A stretch of DNA of 64,000 bases from Pseudomonas frederiksbergensis (GCF_017114915.1 NZ_JAAUOE010000024.1:1-64000); one strand, 5' to 3'. Numbered from the stretch's first letter, positions 17,139-27,138 are shown. Notes: a model not told the origin generated them from the sequence alone. Program-made: numbers and translations.

Positions 17139-18923
17139 ATGCATTCCAACACCTCAAGACGCACCTTTGTAAAGGGCCTGGCGGCAGGCGGAGTCCTCGC
17201 TGGCCTTGGACTGTGGCGCACGCCGGTCTGGGCGATCACCAGCCCCGGCGAACCCAATGTTCTGGCCGGTACCGACTTCGACCTGTTCATTGGCGAAACC
17301 CCGGTCAACATCACCGGCACCCCTCGAACGGCAATGACCATCAATGGCGGTATTCCCGGCCCCCTGCTGCGCTGGCGCGAAGGCGACACCGTCACGCTGC
17401 GGGTGAAGAACAAACTCAAGGACAGCACCTCCATTCACTGGCACGGCATTTTGCTGCCAGCCAACATGGACGGCGTGCCGGGCCTGAGTTTTCACGGGAT
17501 CGAACCGGACGGCATGTACGTCTACCAGTTCAAGGTCCGGCAGAACGGCACTTACTGGTACCACAGCCATTCGGGCCTTCAGGAACAATCCGGGGTGTAT
17601 GGGCCGTTGGTGATCGACGCCAAGGAGCCGGAACCTTTCCAGTACGACCGCGATTACGTGGTGATGCTCACCGACTGGACCGACGAAAACGCGGCCAGCC
17701 TGATGAAGACGCTGAAAAAGCAGTCCGATTACTACAACTACCACAAGCGCACCGTGGGCGATTTCATCCACGACGTCAGTGAGAAAGGCTGGGGCTCGAC
17801 GGTCGCCGACCGCAAGATGTGGGCCGAGATGAAGATGAACCCCACCGACCTGGCCGACGTCAGTGGTGCCACTTACACCTACTTGATGAACGGCCAGGCG
17901 CCGAACATGAACTGGACTGGCGTATTCCGCCCCGGCGAAAAACTGCGACTGCGGTTTATCAACGGCTCCGCCATGACCTACTTCGATGTGCGTATTCCGG
18001 GTTTGAAAATGACCGTGGTCGCGGCGGATGGCCAACACGTCAAACCGGTGAGCGTCGACGAGTTCCGCATCGCGGTGGCGGAGACGTTCGACGTCATTGT
18101 CGAGCCGACCCAGGACGCCTATACCCTGTTCGCCCAGTCGATGGATCGGACGGGTTATGCCCGCGGTACCCTGGCGGTGAAGGCCGGGTTGTCGGCGCCG
18201 ATTCCAGCGCTGGATCCACGGCCGCTGGTGACCATGGACGACATGGGCATGGGCGGCATGGATCACGGCAGCATGGGCGGCGATATGGCGGGGATGGACC
18301 ACGGCGCCATGCAAGGCATGGACGGCGGTGACATGCAGGGCATGGACAGCATGGCCGGGATGGATCACAGCAGCATGGCCATGGGCGGCATGGCCGGTAT
18401 GCAATCCCATCCCGACACGGAAAAAGACAACCCGCTGGTGGACATGCAAGCCATGAGCACCGCGCCAAAACTCGACGACCCGGGCATCGGCCTGCGCGAC
18501 AACGGCCGCCGCGTGCTGACCTACTCCGACCTGCGCAGCACCTTCGAAGACCCGGACGGCCGCGAGCCCGGCCGCACCATCGAACTGCACCTGACCGGCC
18601 ACATGGAGAAGTTCGCCTGGTCGTTCAACGGCGTGAAGTTCTCCGACGCCGAACCACTACGACTCAAGTACGGCGAGCGGGTTCGAGTGGTGCTGGTCAA
18701 CGACACGATGATGACCCATCCTATTCATCTACACGGGATGTGGAGCGACCTCGAAGACGAGAACGGCCAGTTCATGGTGCGCAAACACACCATCGACATG
18801 CCGCCGGGATCGAAGCGCAGCTATCGGGTCACCGCCGATGCGCTCGGCCGCTGGGCCTACCACTGCCATCTCCTGTACCACATGGAAATGGGCATGCTCC
18901 GTGAAGTTCGCGTGGAAGAATAA
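17139..18923 (+). CDS. copA: Copper resistance multicopper oxidase CopA
   Basis: Periplasmic multicopper oxidase that handles excess copper, 594 residues. It starts with a twin-arginine signal (SRRTFVKGLAAGG). Three cupredoxin domains follow with the copper-binding motifs SIHWHG (His100, His102), WYHSHSG, HPIHLHGMW and HCHLLYHMEMGM. Between residues about 370 and 420 there is a Met/Gly/Asp/His-rich segment with repeats such as GMDHGSMGG and AGMDHGAM, as in plasmid CopA. I start at the ATG at 17139 because it places RR at residues 7-8. It is first in a copABCD run, 10 bases before copB. Confidence 0.95.
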   Translation: MHSNTSRRTFVKGLAAGGVLAGLGLWRTPVWAITSPGEPNVLAGTDFDLFIGETPVNITGTPRTAMTINGGIPGPLLRWREGDTVTLRVKNKLKDSTSIHWHGILLPANMDGVPGLSFHGIEPDGMYVYQFKVRQNGTYWYHSHSGLQEQSGVYGPLVIDAKEPEPFQYDRDYVVMLTDWTDENAASLMKTLKKQSDYYNYHKRTVGDFIHDVSEKGWGSTVADRKMWAEMKMNPTDLADVSGATYTYLMNGQAPNMNWTGVFRPGEKLRLRFINGSAMTYFDVRIPGLKMTVVAADGQHVKPVSVDEFRIAVAETFDVIVEPTQDAYTLFAQSMDRTGYARGTLAVKAGLSAPIPALDPRPLVTMDDMGMGGMDHGSMGGDMAGMDHGAMQGMDGGDMQGMDSMAGMDHSSMAMGGMAGMQSHPDTEKDNPLVDMQAMSTAPKLDDPGIGLRDNGRRVLTYSDLRSTFEDPDGREPGRTIELHLTGHMEKFAWSFNGVKFSDAEPLRLKYGERVRVVLVNDTMMTHPIHLHGMWSDLEDENGQFMVRKHTIDMPPGSKRSYRVTADALGRWAYHCHLLYHMEMGMLREVRVEE

Positions 18924-18933
18924 GGCGCTACCC

Positions 18934-19821
18934 ATGACCAGACTCACTCCGATCTCTTTGGCCCTCGTTACCGTGGGCCTGACGCTCTCTTCGGCCATGG
19001 CCGCCACCGACGACATGCAGGGCATGGACCATAGCCAGATGCCGGGCATGGATCACAGCCAGATGCAGAACGAGGATTACGGGCAGATGCAGCCCGCCGC
19101 GCCGACCCAAAGCCGCACGCCGATCCCGGCATTGACCGATGCCGACCGCGCCGCCGTTTTCATCAGCCCCGCCGGCCATGACATGCACGACAGTGCGCTC
19201 AACTATTACTTGCTCGCTGACAAACTCGAATGGCAGGACGCCGACGACGGCAGCGCGCTGGCCTGGGATCTGTCCGGCTGGATCGGCGGCGACATCGATC
19301 GCCTGTGGCTGCGCTCCGAAGGCGAACGCGTCAATGGCAAAACCGAAGACGCCGAAGTTCAGGCCCTCTGGGGGCACGCGATCAGCCCATGGTGGGACGT
19401 GGTGACCGGCGTGCGCCAGGATTTCAAACCCGGCGATCCGCAAACCTGGGCCGCATTCGGCGTGCAAGGCATGGCCCTGTACAACTTCGAAGCCGAGGCT
19501 ACCGCTTTCATCGGCGAAGGTGGCCAGACCGCCGCACGCCTTGAGGGCGACTACGACATCCTGCTCACCAACCGGCTGATTTTGCAGCCGACCGCCGAGC
19601 TCAACGTCTATGGCAAAAACGATCCGCAACGGGGCATTGGCTCCGGGCTGTCCAACACCGAAGCCGGCCTGCGGCTGCGCTATGAAATCCGCCGGGAATT
19701 TGCGCCCTACATCGGCGTGACCTGGAACCGCACCTACGGCAAAACCGCCGACTACGCCAGGGACGAAGGCGAGGACCGCAGCGAAGCCCGCCTGGTCGTC
19801 GGCGTTCGGCTGTGGTTCTAA
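18934..19821 (+). CDS. copB: Outer-membrane copper resistance protein CopB
   Basis: A 295-residue outer-membrane beta-barrel of the CopB family. The signal peptide ends near SSAMA and is followed by a Met-rich stretch (MQGMDHSQMPGMDHSQMQ) thought to bind copper. The barrel then follows with family motifs YYLLADKLEW, EVQALWGHAI, YDILLTNRLILQP and a C-terminal VVGVRLWF ending in Phe, as typical for outer-membrane assembly. The start at 18934 has AAGGCG upstream. It sits between copA and copC. Confidence 0.93.
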   Translation: MTRLTPISLALVTVGLTLSSAMAATDDMQGMDHSQMPGMDHSQMQNEDYGQMQPAAPTQSRTPIPALTDADRAAVFISPAGHDMHDSALNYYLLADKLEWQDADDGSALAWDLSGWIGGDIDRLWLRSEGERVNGKTEDAEVQALWGHAISPWWDVVTGVRQDFKPGDPQTWAAFGVQGMALYNFEAEATAFIGEGGQTAARLEGDYDILLTNRLILQPTAELNVYGKNDPQRGIGSGLSNTEAGLRLRYEIRREFAPYIGVTWNRTYGKTADYARDEGEDRSEARLVVGVRLWF

Positions 19822-19876
19822 ACGCGTCAACTCAAAAACCTAAAAACCAACCGCTTAAAGCGGTAAGAGGCCTTGC

Positions 19877-20260
19877 ATGCGCACCATCAAAACCACCGCT
19901 GTCGCTATCGCACTTTCCACCGGGCTGCTGATGAGCGCACTGGCTCAAGCCCACCCGAAACTGCTCTCCTCCACCCCGGCCGAAGGCGCGGACGGCGCAG
20001 CGCCCAGCAGAATCGAACTGCACTTCTCCGAAAACCTCATGACCCAATTCTCCGGCGCCAAACTGATCATGACCGCAATGCCCGGCATGGCTCACTCGCC
20101 CATGCCGATGAAAGCCAAAGTCTCCGGCGCCAGCGACCCGAAAACCATGGTCATCACACCGCTCTCGCCCCTGCCCGCCGGCAGCTACAAAGTCGAATGG
20201 CGCGCCGTGTCTTCGGACACTCACCCGATCACTGGCAACGTTACATTCAAAGTGAAGTGA
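19877..20260 (+). CDS. copC: Periplasmic copper chaperone CopC
   Basis: A 127-residue cupredoxin-like copper carrier. The signal peptide ends at LAQA, which leaves the mature N-terminal His (HPKLLSSTPAEG) that ligates Cu(II) in this family. A Met-containing loop (MPGMAHSPMPM) provides the Cu(I) site, and the C-terminal SSDTHPITGNVTF carries the second Cu(II) His. It is followed almost immediately by copD. Confidence 0.94.
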   Translation: MRTIKTTAVAIALSTGLLMSALAQAHPKLLSSTPAEGADGAAPSRIELHFSENLMTQFSGAKLIMTAMPGMAHSPMPMKAKVSGASDPKTMVITPLSPLPAGSYKVEWRAVSSDTHPITGNVTFKVK

Positions 20261-20263
20261 TGA

Positions 20264-21187
20264 ATGAGCGACTCGGTCAGCGTTGCCCTGCGGTTTGCGT
20301 TGTATGTGGATTTGATGCTGTTGTTCGGGGTAGCGCTTTTTGGGCTGTATAGCCTTAAAGGGCACGAACGGGTGTCTGGGGCGGTACTGCCATTCCGGTC
20401 GATGTTGGCGGGGACGGCGGTGCTGGGCGCGGTGTTGTCTGTCGCCAGCATGGTGATGATGGCGAGTGCCATGAGCGGTGAAACGGCCTTCGCCGAGCTG
20501 CGTCCGCACATCGAGATGATGGTGTTTGAGACGGATGTGGGATTGGCCTGGGTGGTTCGCATCGTTGCGCTGGTCGTCGCGGGTTTGGCGGTGATGCTCC
20601 GTGCACCTGGTGTCAGTTTATGGGTCGCGGCTGTTGCCGGTGGCGTCGCCCTCTCCAGCCTGGCCTGGAACGGGCACGGGGCGATGGATGAAGGCAGTCG
20701 TCGTTATTGGCATTTCACCGTGGACATTTTGCACCTGCTCGCGGCGGGAGCCTGGATCGGGGCGTTGGCGGCGTTTGCGTTGATGGCGAAAATCAACGCC
20801 CTGCAAACTGAGGAGCGCATCGGGTCGTTGGCTCGCGCGGTTCATCGATTTGAGGTGATCGGCGCGCTGATTGTGGTGGTCATCACGGTGACGGGGGTTG
20901 TGAATTATCTGTTCATCGTTGGGCCGAAGCTCGATGAGGTATTTCTCAGCACTTACGGGATTTTGCTGTTTATCAAAGTGGTGCTGTTTGCCGGCATGCT
21001 GGTGCTCGCCGCGTTGAACCGGTTTCACCTTGGGCCATTGTTGGAGCGGTCGTTGCGGAACGGACAATACGCGGTCGCTGCCAATGCGTTGCGGCGTAGT
21101 GTGGTGGTGGAATGGGTGGCGGCAGTAGTGATTGTGGGGCTGGTGGCTTGGCTCGGAACACTGAGTCCGGAAATGGACGCCCTGTAG
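20264..21187 (+). CDS. copD: Copper resistance membrane protein CopD
   Basis: A 307-residue inner-membrane protein with about eight hydrophobic helices, thought to take copper from CopC across the membrane. Family motifs include WNGHGAMDEGSRRYWH and DILHLLAAGAWIGALAAF. The ATG follows the copC stop by three bases, so the two are translationally linked. No terminator is obvious after it. Confidence 0.93.
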   Translation: MSDSVSVALRFALYVDLMLLFGVALFGLYSLKGHERVSGAVLPFRSMLAGTAVLGAVLSVASMVMMASAMSGETAFAELRPHIEMMVFETDVGLAWVVRIVALVVAGLAVMLRAPGVSLWVAAVAGGVALSSLAWNGHGAMDEGSRRYWHFTVDILHLLAAGAWIGALAAFALMAKINALQTEERIGSLARAVHRFEVIGALIVVVITVTGVVNYLFIVGPKLDEVFLSTYGILLFIKVVLFAGMLVLAALNRFHLGPLLERSLRNGQYAVAANALRRSVVVEWVAAVVIVGLVAWLGTLSPEMDAL

Positions 21188-21340
21188 GGAATGAAAGCAT
21201 CCGATGACCGGCCATAGCAGTCAGTGGACAGGATGAGGGGCGTTTACTAGGGTCTATCCACACCAGATTTCCAAGCCAGAGGGTTCAACACCCAAGCGCC
21301 AAGGTGAAAAAGCGGCGCAATTATCGAAAGGAGATCGAAA

Positions 21341-21682
21341 ATGGCTGACGTAATGAAAGTGGTGGATGTCGACTTAAAAATACTTAAATCAAACCCACCG
21401 CAGCTACACATATCGGCAATTGGCCTGGTGAATTCTGGTGGATGGACAAACCCGAGACTGGAACCACGGGTTTATATCCAGTTCCCGCCAGACGGCATTC
21501 AAGACTTCGATTTTGTTGCTGATCCGCCCCAAGGGGCTGCTATACAGGTCATCCTTCCCATCGACGCATCAAAACTTTGGAAAGAGCCGCCACTCGATAA
21601 ACTCAAGGGCGTAAGAGTCCACTCTGCTAGCAACTCGATTGAAGCGCATCTTAAGAGTTCGAAGTCCGTGGCTTGTGGATAA
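21341..21682 (+). CDS. Small uncharacterised protein, 113 residues
   Basis: I do not recognise the family. It has no signal peptide. Segments such as IGLVNSGGWTNPRLEPRVYI and GIQDFDFVADPPQG suggest a small beta-sandwich. The ribosome site is strong (AAAGGAGATCGAAA before the ATG). It separates copABCD from the Met-rich gene and may be unrelated to copper; its leader is 150 bases long. Confidence 0.65.
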   Translation: MADVMKVVDVDLKILKSNPPQLHISAIGLVNSGGWTNPRLEPRVYIQFPPDGIQDFDFVADPPQGAAIQVILPIDASKLWKEPPLDKLKGVRVHSASNSIEAHLKSSKSVACG

Positions 21683-21909
21683 ATAACTAATGTGAAGGGA
21701 TACGTGTCGGGCCTTGCCTGGCACGTATCACCCATTGGAGCGTCACCTTGGCAGCACAATAAACCTCTGTGAGCGTCGTTTGATATGGATCAACAACGCC
21801 TTCCAACCATGGAGTAAGTTCAAGATCATTCCCACCAACGGGAACACAACATACCCTGGTTCGCAGCCATCCGACGCTGCCGATCCGCGTTATCACTGTG
21901 GAGATCGCC

Positions 21910-22314
21910 ATGCACATCTACGTCAAGTCCCTCTTGGCCGCTTTGATCATGAGCAGCCCGTTGCTGACGCTGGCCGCCGAAAACCCCGAAACGGCGCCCG
22001 CCGCACCCACCAATGACGCAACCCAGACCATGCCCATGCAAGACAAAGCCATGAGCGAACAGATGAAAAAAATGCAGGCAGCTCACGACAAAATGGTTGC
22101 CGCCAAAACTCCGGCCGAACGCCAGGCGGCGATGCAAGAAGCCATGACTACGATGAAAAACAGCCTCGGCATGATGCACAACAATTGCAGAGGTATGGGG
22201 ATGGGCATGGGCATGTCCGGTGGCAAGGGCGGCTCGGATACAGCGATGATGGACATGATGATGAAAATGATGGATCAGCAGTCCAGGATGATGAAGATGC
22301 CGATGGGCCAATAA
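21910..22314 (+). CDS. Periplasmic Met-rich protein, candidate copper binder
   Basis: A 134-residue exported protein. The signal peptide (LLAALIMSSPLLTLAA) is followed by a helical, Met-rich chain: QTMPMQDKAMSEQMKKMQ, then GMGMGMGMSGGKGG, then MMDMMMKMMDQQ near the C-terminus. Such Met clusters usually bind Cu(I) or Ag(I). Only one Cys is present. The start at 21910 has GGAG six bases upstream. Location right after copABCD supports a copper role; function is inferred. Confidence 0.8.
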   Translation: MHIYVKSLLAALIMSSPLLTLAAENPETAPAAPTNDATQTMPMQDKAMSEQMKKMQAAHDKMVAAKTPAERQAAMQEAMTTMKNSLGMMHNNCRGMGMGMGMSGGKGGSDTAMMDMMMKMMDQQSRMMKMPMGQ

Positions 22315-22408
22315 GCATTGCGCCATAACACCCATTGCTGACGGTTAGCATTGGCCGGCATGGCCGGACGAAACCCCGGAACATTTTCGTCGGAACGGAG
22401 CGCGTCAC

Positions 22409-22612
22409 ATGAACCACTCAAGCCCCTCGGCCCCTCCAGCCCCCTCGTTCTGGCGCAGCAAACCCGGCATCGCGCTGGGTATGCTGCTGTTGATCGGGCT
22501 GTTCTACCTGGCCCGTGAGCATTACGGCCATATTTACCCGCTTCTGCCCTACCTGATTCTATTGCTGTGCCCGCTGATGCACCTGTTCGGGCATCATCAC
22601 GGCAGACACTGA
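22409..22612 (+). CDS. DUF2933-type small membrane protein
   Basis: A 67-residue protein with one or two hydrophobic helices (IALGMLLLIGLFYLAREHYG and LLPYLILLLCPLMHLF) and the family-like ending HLFGHHHGRH, a His-rich tail that could bind metal. A GGAG site precedes the ATG. Genes of this kind are often found beside copper or silver resistance genes, as here. Confidence 0.8.
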   Translation: MNHSSPSAPPAPSFWRSKPGIALGMLLLIGLFYLAREHYGHIYPLLPYLILLLCPLMHLFGHHHGRH

Positions 22613-22754
22613 CCCATGCATCGCCATCTCGATCATCAAGCACATTGGACCAGAGCCGGGGAGCATCGCATTCAGCGTGGATGACAGCCAAGAAGCGGTT
22701 TCACTACACTGATCCAGCCTTGCCCCCCACTCCATCCACAAAAGCCCGATAACA

Positions 22755-23546
22755 ATGAAAACCATAAAAAGCACAATACTGCTCAGCGGCCTGCTGGCGC
22801 TATCCTGCGGCGCTCAGGCAGAGCAAAGCCCTTCGCACCTGGACACCGTCCTGCAAAAGGGCCAACTGCGCGTTTGCACCACCGGCGACTACAAACCCTA
22901 TACCGTCAAAGGTGAAGACGGCGAATACTCAGGCATCGACATCGCCATGGCCCGCTCACTGGCCGACAGCCTGGGCGTGAAGGTTGAGTGGGTCCCGACC
23001 ACCTGGAAAACCCTGATGCCCGACATGCTCGCGGGCAAATGCGACATCGGCGTCGGCGGCATCTCCGTCACCCTGGAACGTCAGAAAAAAGCCTTCTTCA
23101 GCACCACCCTGGATGTCGACGGCAAAATCCCGTTGGTGCGCTGCGAAGATCAGGCGAAATACCAGACCATTGAACAGATCAACCAGCCTTCGGTTCGCCT
23201 GGTCGAACCGGCCGGCGGCACCAACGAAGCCTTCGTCCACGCCTTCCTGCCCAAGGCGCAATTGCAACTGCACGACAACGTGACCATCTTCCAGGAACTG
23301 CTGGATAAAAAGGCTGACGTGATGATTACCGATGCCTCGGAAGCGCTATATCAGCAGAAACTCAAACCGGGTTTGTGCGCGGTCAACCCGACGCAATATA
23401 TGCAGTATGGGGAAAAGGCTTATCTGCTGCCGCGGGATGACATCAGCTGGAAGTTATATGTCGATCAGTGGCTGCATCTGGCCAAGGTAACGGGGAATTA
23501 CCAGAAAATTTTGGGCCAATGGATAGCGACGCCAGAGGCTAAATAG
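22755..23546 (+). CDS. Periplasmic cyclohexadienyl dehydratase (PheC)-like protein
   Basis: A 263-residue exported protein with the type II solute-binding-protein fold. It has a signal peptide (LLSGLLALSCGAQA). Motifs agree closely with Pseudomonas PheC, the periplasmic prephenate/arogenate dehydratase: LRVCTTGDYKPY, DIGVGGISVTLERQ, PAGGTNEAF, DNVTIFQELLDKKAD and EKAYLLPRDD. An amino-acid ABC-transporter binding protein is the alternative, but no transporter genes are adjacent and the Arg-Asp pattern of amino-acid binders is not clear. Nothing links it to copper except position. Confidence 0.75.
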   Translation: MKTIKSTILLSGLLALSCGAQAEQSPSHLDTVLQKGQLRVCTTGDYKPYTVKGEDGEYSGIDIAMARSLADSLGVKVEWVPTTWKTLMPDMLAGKCDIGVGGISVTLERQKKAFFSTTLDVDGKIPLVRCEDQAKYQTIEQINQPSVRLVEPAGGTNEAFVHAFLPKAQLQLHDNVTIFQELLDKKADVMITDASEALYQQKLKPGLCAVNPTQYMQYGEKAYLLPRDDISWKLYVDQWLHLAKVTGNYQKILGQWIATPEAK

Positions 23547-24010
23547 CCCGCTGGTTCATTCCCTGTAATTGAATGGACTCGCCCAAACCGAGGCGTCCGG
23601 CTGCGCAGCAGTCGTATAGTCTGACCACGCGATTCATCAGGCAAATCACGCAACGGCGGCCACACCCCAGCCGTTGCGTCCGGTTCGAGATCATTTTTCT
23701 GTTTCCTGTGGGCTGGAAGCGCGGCGGTTTTCAACCTTGACTTGAGACCGGCTAATGGGTGCCCCCTTTTCTCCTTGGCGCTGCTTTTTCCTTCCGTTTT
23801 CACTGGCGGACATCCGACGGATCAAATAGTGCATATAAACAGACACTTGATATTTCAATTTTTTCCAAGTGCGGCAAATTTCCCGGGGTGAGAGCTCTTT
23901 GCTCGCCTATACTAAAGAGATTAAATAATGCTGGTAAGTGCGCTAACAAGATACTGAAATTTAAAGCGTAGGTATCTTTGGGGTTGCGGGTATCGTGACG
24001 AGGATTTGAA
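23547..24010. other. Intergenic stretch without recognised genes
   Basis: About 460 bases between the PheC-like and hemerythrin genes. Short open frames exist on both strands, but none has a credible ribosome site or recognisable product. The last 120 bases are AT-rich and probably hold the hemerythrin promoter. Confidence 0.5.
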
Positions 24011-24469
24011 ATGAACGCCTTATTGAAAGAACTTCAGGCCTATCATCATGAAGTGGCTATGAAAATCACTCAGATCAAAGAGTTGCTGAGGAAGATAAGG
24101 CATGAATCCGATGGAGCCGATGACTGCAAGCTGTTGTTCACGATGCTGGAAGCCTTGCATGGTGATGCAGAGCGACATCACCATGAAAATGAAGAACTTA
24201 TTCGGCTAGCGTTGCTAGCGACTGAGGCACCGATCCACCAACGGGTCAGGGATATCGAGCGAGATCATCAGGCATTTGGGCGCATTGCTGGACAGCTGAA
24301 GATGTTGGAGGGCACAACTAAGGAAACGAGAGTAATTGCTGACACTATCGATGACTTCATAAAAAAATATTACGACCACATGGACGCTGAGGAAAATATT
24401 TTCTTTCCGGCGGCAGATAAGTGGCTGTCAAACGACCAGTGGCAGGAAGTCAAGCGTCAATGGCATTAA
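24011..24469 (+). CDS. Hemerythrin-like (HHE) domain protein
   Basis: A 152-residue cytosolic four-helix protein likely to bind a di-iron centre. Candidate ligands are His12/13 (QAYHHEVAM), His56-58 (ERHHHENEEL), His86 (ERDHQAF), and His123 with Glu127 (YDHMDAEENIFFP). This spacing fits the HHE family. No extra domain is attached. It is monocistronic; whether it senses oxygen or NO or stores iron is unknown. Confidence 0.85.
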   Translation: MNALLKELQAYHHEVAMKITQIKELLRKIRHESDGADDCKLLFTMLEALHGDAERHHHENEELIRLALLATEAPIHQRVRDIERDHQAFGRIAGQLKMLEGTTKETRVIADTIDDFIKKYYDHMDAEENIFFPAADKWLSNDQWQEVKRQWH

Positions 24470-24858
24470 TTGGAAGTCGCCGTACTCCTTCAAAATTTGG
24501 CTATTACTTAGTACTGGCCTCACCAAGTAATTACGCGAATCTCAAGTATTAACTCACTGGGGTGCCCATGCATCGACGGTTCCTCGTGCAAGTCCCTTCG
24601 CTTTGGCGCAGGACAGCCTGTCTAGTCCTGAATAAGGTTTACACCTTCTGATCTGTTTTTCATGAGGGCGTAATGGAATCAGAACGGGACACCGACTAAA
24701 AAAAGGGGGCACATTTATTTACTCATGCTATCTCACTAAACCCCTCCCATTCTTGTGTTCACTTGCCCTGAACTACCGCAGCTAGACTCGCCTGAGCCCC
24801 GCAAGCCCAATCCTGATAAACTCTCCACCTCCCAGCCTCACCCATTCCAGAAACGCCA
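24470..24858. other. Intergenic stretch upstream of dusA
   Basis: About 390 bases with no recognised gene or RNA. dusA is a known insertion target for mobile elements, but no integrase or flanking repeat is visible here. Confidence 0.5.
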
Positions 24859-25854
24859 ATGCCCCCAATCACCGCCACACCCGCCCCGCTCTCCCGTCGC
24901 TTCTCCGTCGCCCCGATGATGGATTGGACCGATCGTCACTGCCGCTTCTTCCTGCGCCTGCTCTCCAAGCACGCCCTCCTCTACACCGAAATGGTCACCA
25001 CCGGCGCGCTGCTCAACGGCGACCACGACCGTTTCCTGCGTCACAACGAAGCCGAACACCCGCTCGCCCTGCAGCTCGGCGGCAGTGTCCCGCTGGACTT
25101 GGCCGCCTGCGCACGCATGGCCCAGAACCACGGTTACGACGAGGTGAATCTGAATGTCGGCTGCCCGAGTGATCGGGTGCAGAACAATATGATCGGCGCG
25201 TGCCTGATGGGGCATCCGCACTTGGTGGCCGACTGTGTGAAGGCGATGCGTGATGCGGTGTCGATTCCGGTGACGGTGAAGCATCGGATCGGGATTAATG
25301 GGCGGGACAGTTACGAGCAGTTGTGTGATTTTGTCGGCACGGTTCGGGATGCTGGGTGCACGAGTTTCACGGTGCATGCGCGGATTGCGATTCTGGAGGG
25401 GTTGTCGCCGAAGGAGAATCGCGACATTCCGCCTCTGCGCTATGACGTGGCGGCGCGGTTGAAGGCGGACTTTGCGGAGCTTGAGATTATTCTCAACGGC
25501 GGGATCAAGACGCTGGAGGCCTGCCACGAGCATTTGCAGACGTTCGACGGCGTGATGCTGGGCCGTGAGGCGTATCACAACCCTTATGTGATGGCTGAGG
25601 TGGATCAGCAGCTGTTTGGTAGCACGGCGCCGGTAATCAGCCGGGCCGAGGCGCTGGCGCAGTTGCGGCCTTATATTGCCGAGCATTTGCTGGCGGGTGG
25701 GGCGATGCATCACATCACCCGGCACGTGCTGGGGCTGGGCACCGGGTTTCCGGGGGCGCGCAAGTTTCGGCAGTTGTTGTCGGTGGATATTCACAAGGCT
25801 AAAGAGCCTTTGGCGTTGCTGGATCAGGCGGCGGAGTTGTTGGAGGGGCGTTGA
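24859..25854 (+). CDS. dusA: tRNA-dihydrouridine(20/20a) synthase DusA
   Basis: FMN enzyme that reduces U20/U20a in the D-loop of tRNAs, 331 residues. A TIM-barrel domain carries the signature SVAPMMDWTDRHCRFFLR, the catalytic Cys102 in LNVGCPSDRVQ, KHRIGINGRDSYE and ILNGGI. The C-terminal helical part contains RHVLGLGTGFPGARKFRQ, which is typical of DusA. The neighbourhood dusA-tal-STAS-RssB-mlaA matches that of P. aeruginosa. Confidence 0.95.
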   Translation: MPPITATPAPLSRRFSVAPMMDWTDRHCRFFLRLLSKHALLYTEMVTTGALLNGDHDRFLRHNEAEHPLALQLGGSVPLDLAACARMAQNHGYDEVNLNVGCPSDRVQNNMIGACLMGHPHLVADCVKAMRDAVSIPVTVKHRIGINGRDSYEQLCDFVGTVRDAGCTSFTVHARIAILEGLSPKENRDIPPLRYDVAARLKADFAELEIILNGGIKTLEACHEHLQTFDGVMLGREAYHNPYVMAEVDQQLFGSTAPVISRAEALAQLRPYIAEHLLAGGAMHHITRHVLGLGTGFPGARKFRQLLSVDIHKAKEPLALLDQAAELLEGR

Positions 25855-26192
25855 TCCCCCATTGCTCGTGCGTAGGCGCTTTGCCTCGTTAGAAAATGGC
25901 AGCATTGAATCGTGGCCGTCACTTGTTCGGCCCGAGCGCTCAAAGGTCTAATTCGCACACCGGCCAAATCGGTAAGCATTGAGGACATGACCCAGGCCTG
26001 CCCAGCACGCTAACCGTCACCTCCATTGAACCTGCGCCCCATTTCGGCATCGTAATTACCGATACCACGCCCCCGCCTTTCAAACATCTGTTTTCAGGAT
26101 GTTGCCGCTGGGGCCTTCGCGACGTACATGCACCCTTGAGCGGCTGTCAGCGCTCGGGTAATGTCATTAGACCCATAGGACAGAGCACGCTC
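25855..26192. other. Intergenic stretch between dusA and tal
   Basis: About 340 bases. I see no gene, hairpin terminator or repeat of note. It presumably contains the tal promoter. Confidence 0.5.
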
Positions 26193-27119
26193 ATGACTTC
26201 CAAGCTGGAACAACTCAAACAAATGACCACCGTGGTTGCCGACACCGGCGACTTCGAAGCAATCGCTCGCGTTAAACCCGTGGACGCCACCACCAACCCT
26301 TCCCTGCTGCTCAAAGCGGCGTCCATTCCCGGTTATGCCGAGTTGCTGAACGCTTGCGTCAGTGACTGCAAGGGCGATGTGGGCTTGGCCAGTGACCGTT
26401 TTGGTGTGGCGGTGGGGCAAGAAATTCTGAAAGTGATCCCTGGCCGTATTTCCACTGAAGTGGATGCGCGCCTGTCGTTCGACACTGACGCCGTTTTGAA
26501 GCGTGCGCACCGTCTGATCGACCTGTACGAAAAGGCCGGCGTTGGTCGTGACCGTGTGCTGATCAAGATCGCTTCGACCTGGGAAGGCATCCGCGCTGCC
26601 GAGCAGCTGGAAAAGGAAGGCATTCAGACCAACCTGACCTTGCTGTTCTCTTTCGCTCAGGCTGCGGCGTGTGCTGACGCTGGGGTTTTCCTGATTTCGC
26701 CGTTCGTGGGCCGTATCTACGACTGGTACAAGAAAGCCACCGGCAACGACTACACCGGCGCGGATGACCCGGGCGTACAGTCGGTGACGCGTATCTACAA
26801 CTACTACAAGGCCAATGACTACAAGACCGTGGTCATGGGTGCGAGCTTCCGTAATCTGAATCAGATCGAGCAGTTGGCCGGTTGCGATCGGTTGACCGTC
26901 AGCCCGGATCTGCTGGAGAAGCTGGCGGCGGATACGGGCAAGCTGGAGCGTAAATTGGCGCCGGGGAATGCCGGTGAAGCGCGTCTGAGCTTGAATGAAG
27001 CGCAGTTCCGCTGGTTGTCCAACGAGGATGCGATGGCAACCGAGAAGCTGGCTGAGGGGATTCGTCAGTTCGCTCGGGATCAGGAGAAGCTTGAGGCGTT
27101 GTTGCAGGCCAAGCTGTGA
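26193..27119 (+). CDS. tal: Transaldolase
   Basis: Pentose-phosphate enzyme that moves a dihydroxyacetone unit from sedoheptulose 7-phosphate to glyceraldehyde 3-phosphate. 308 residues, the TalB-type length. Motifs are VDATTNPSLLLKA near the N-terminus and the Schiff-base Lys125 in DRVLIKIASTWEGIRAAE, followed by TNLTLLFSFAQA. The ATG at 26193 fits the family start (TSKLEQLKQMT); a longer frame upstream is not supported. It ends at a strong terminator. Confidence 0.96.
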   Translation: MTSKLEQLKQMTTVVADTGDFEAIARVKPVDATTNPSLLLKAASIPGYAELLNACVSDCKGDVGLASDRFGVAVGQEILKVIPGRISTEVDARLSFDTDAVLKRAHRLIDLYEKAGVGRDRVLIKIASTWEGIRAAEQLEKEGIQTNLTLLFSFAQAAACADAGVFLISPFVGRIYDWYKKATGNDYTGADDPGVQSVTRIYNYYKANDYKTVVMGASFRNLNQIEQLAGCDRLTVSPDLLEKLAADTGKLERKLAPGNAGEARLSLNEAQFRWLSNEDAMATEKLAEGIRQFARDQEKLEALLQAKL

Positions 27120-27138
27120 TTTGAGTTAGCTGGATGCG

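Noticed and set aside
17154..18602. His/Val-rich minus-strand frame
   Set aside because: Complement of the Met/Asp-rich copA coding strand; composition follows from copA codons.
24470..24900. Possible genomic island at the 5' end of dusA
   Set aside because: dusA is a known target, but there is no integrase, excisionase or direct repeat here.
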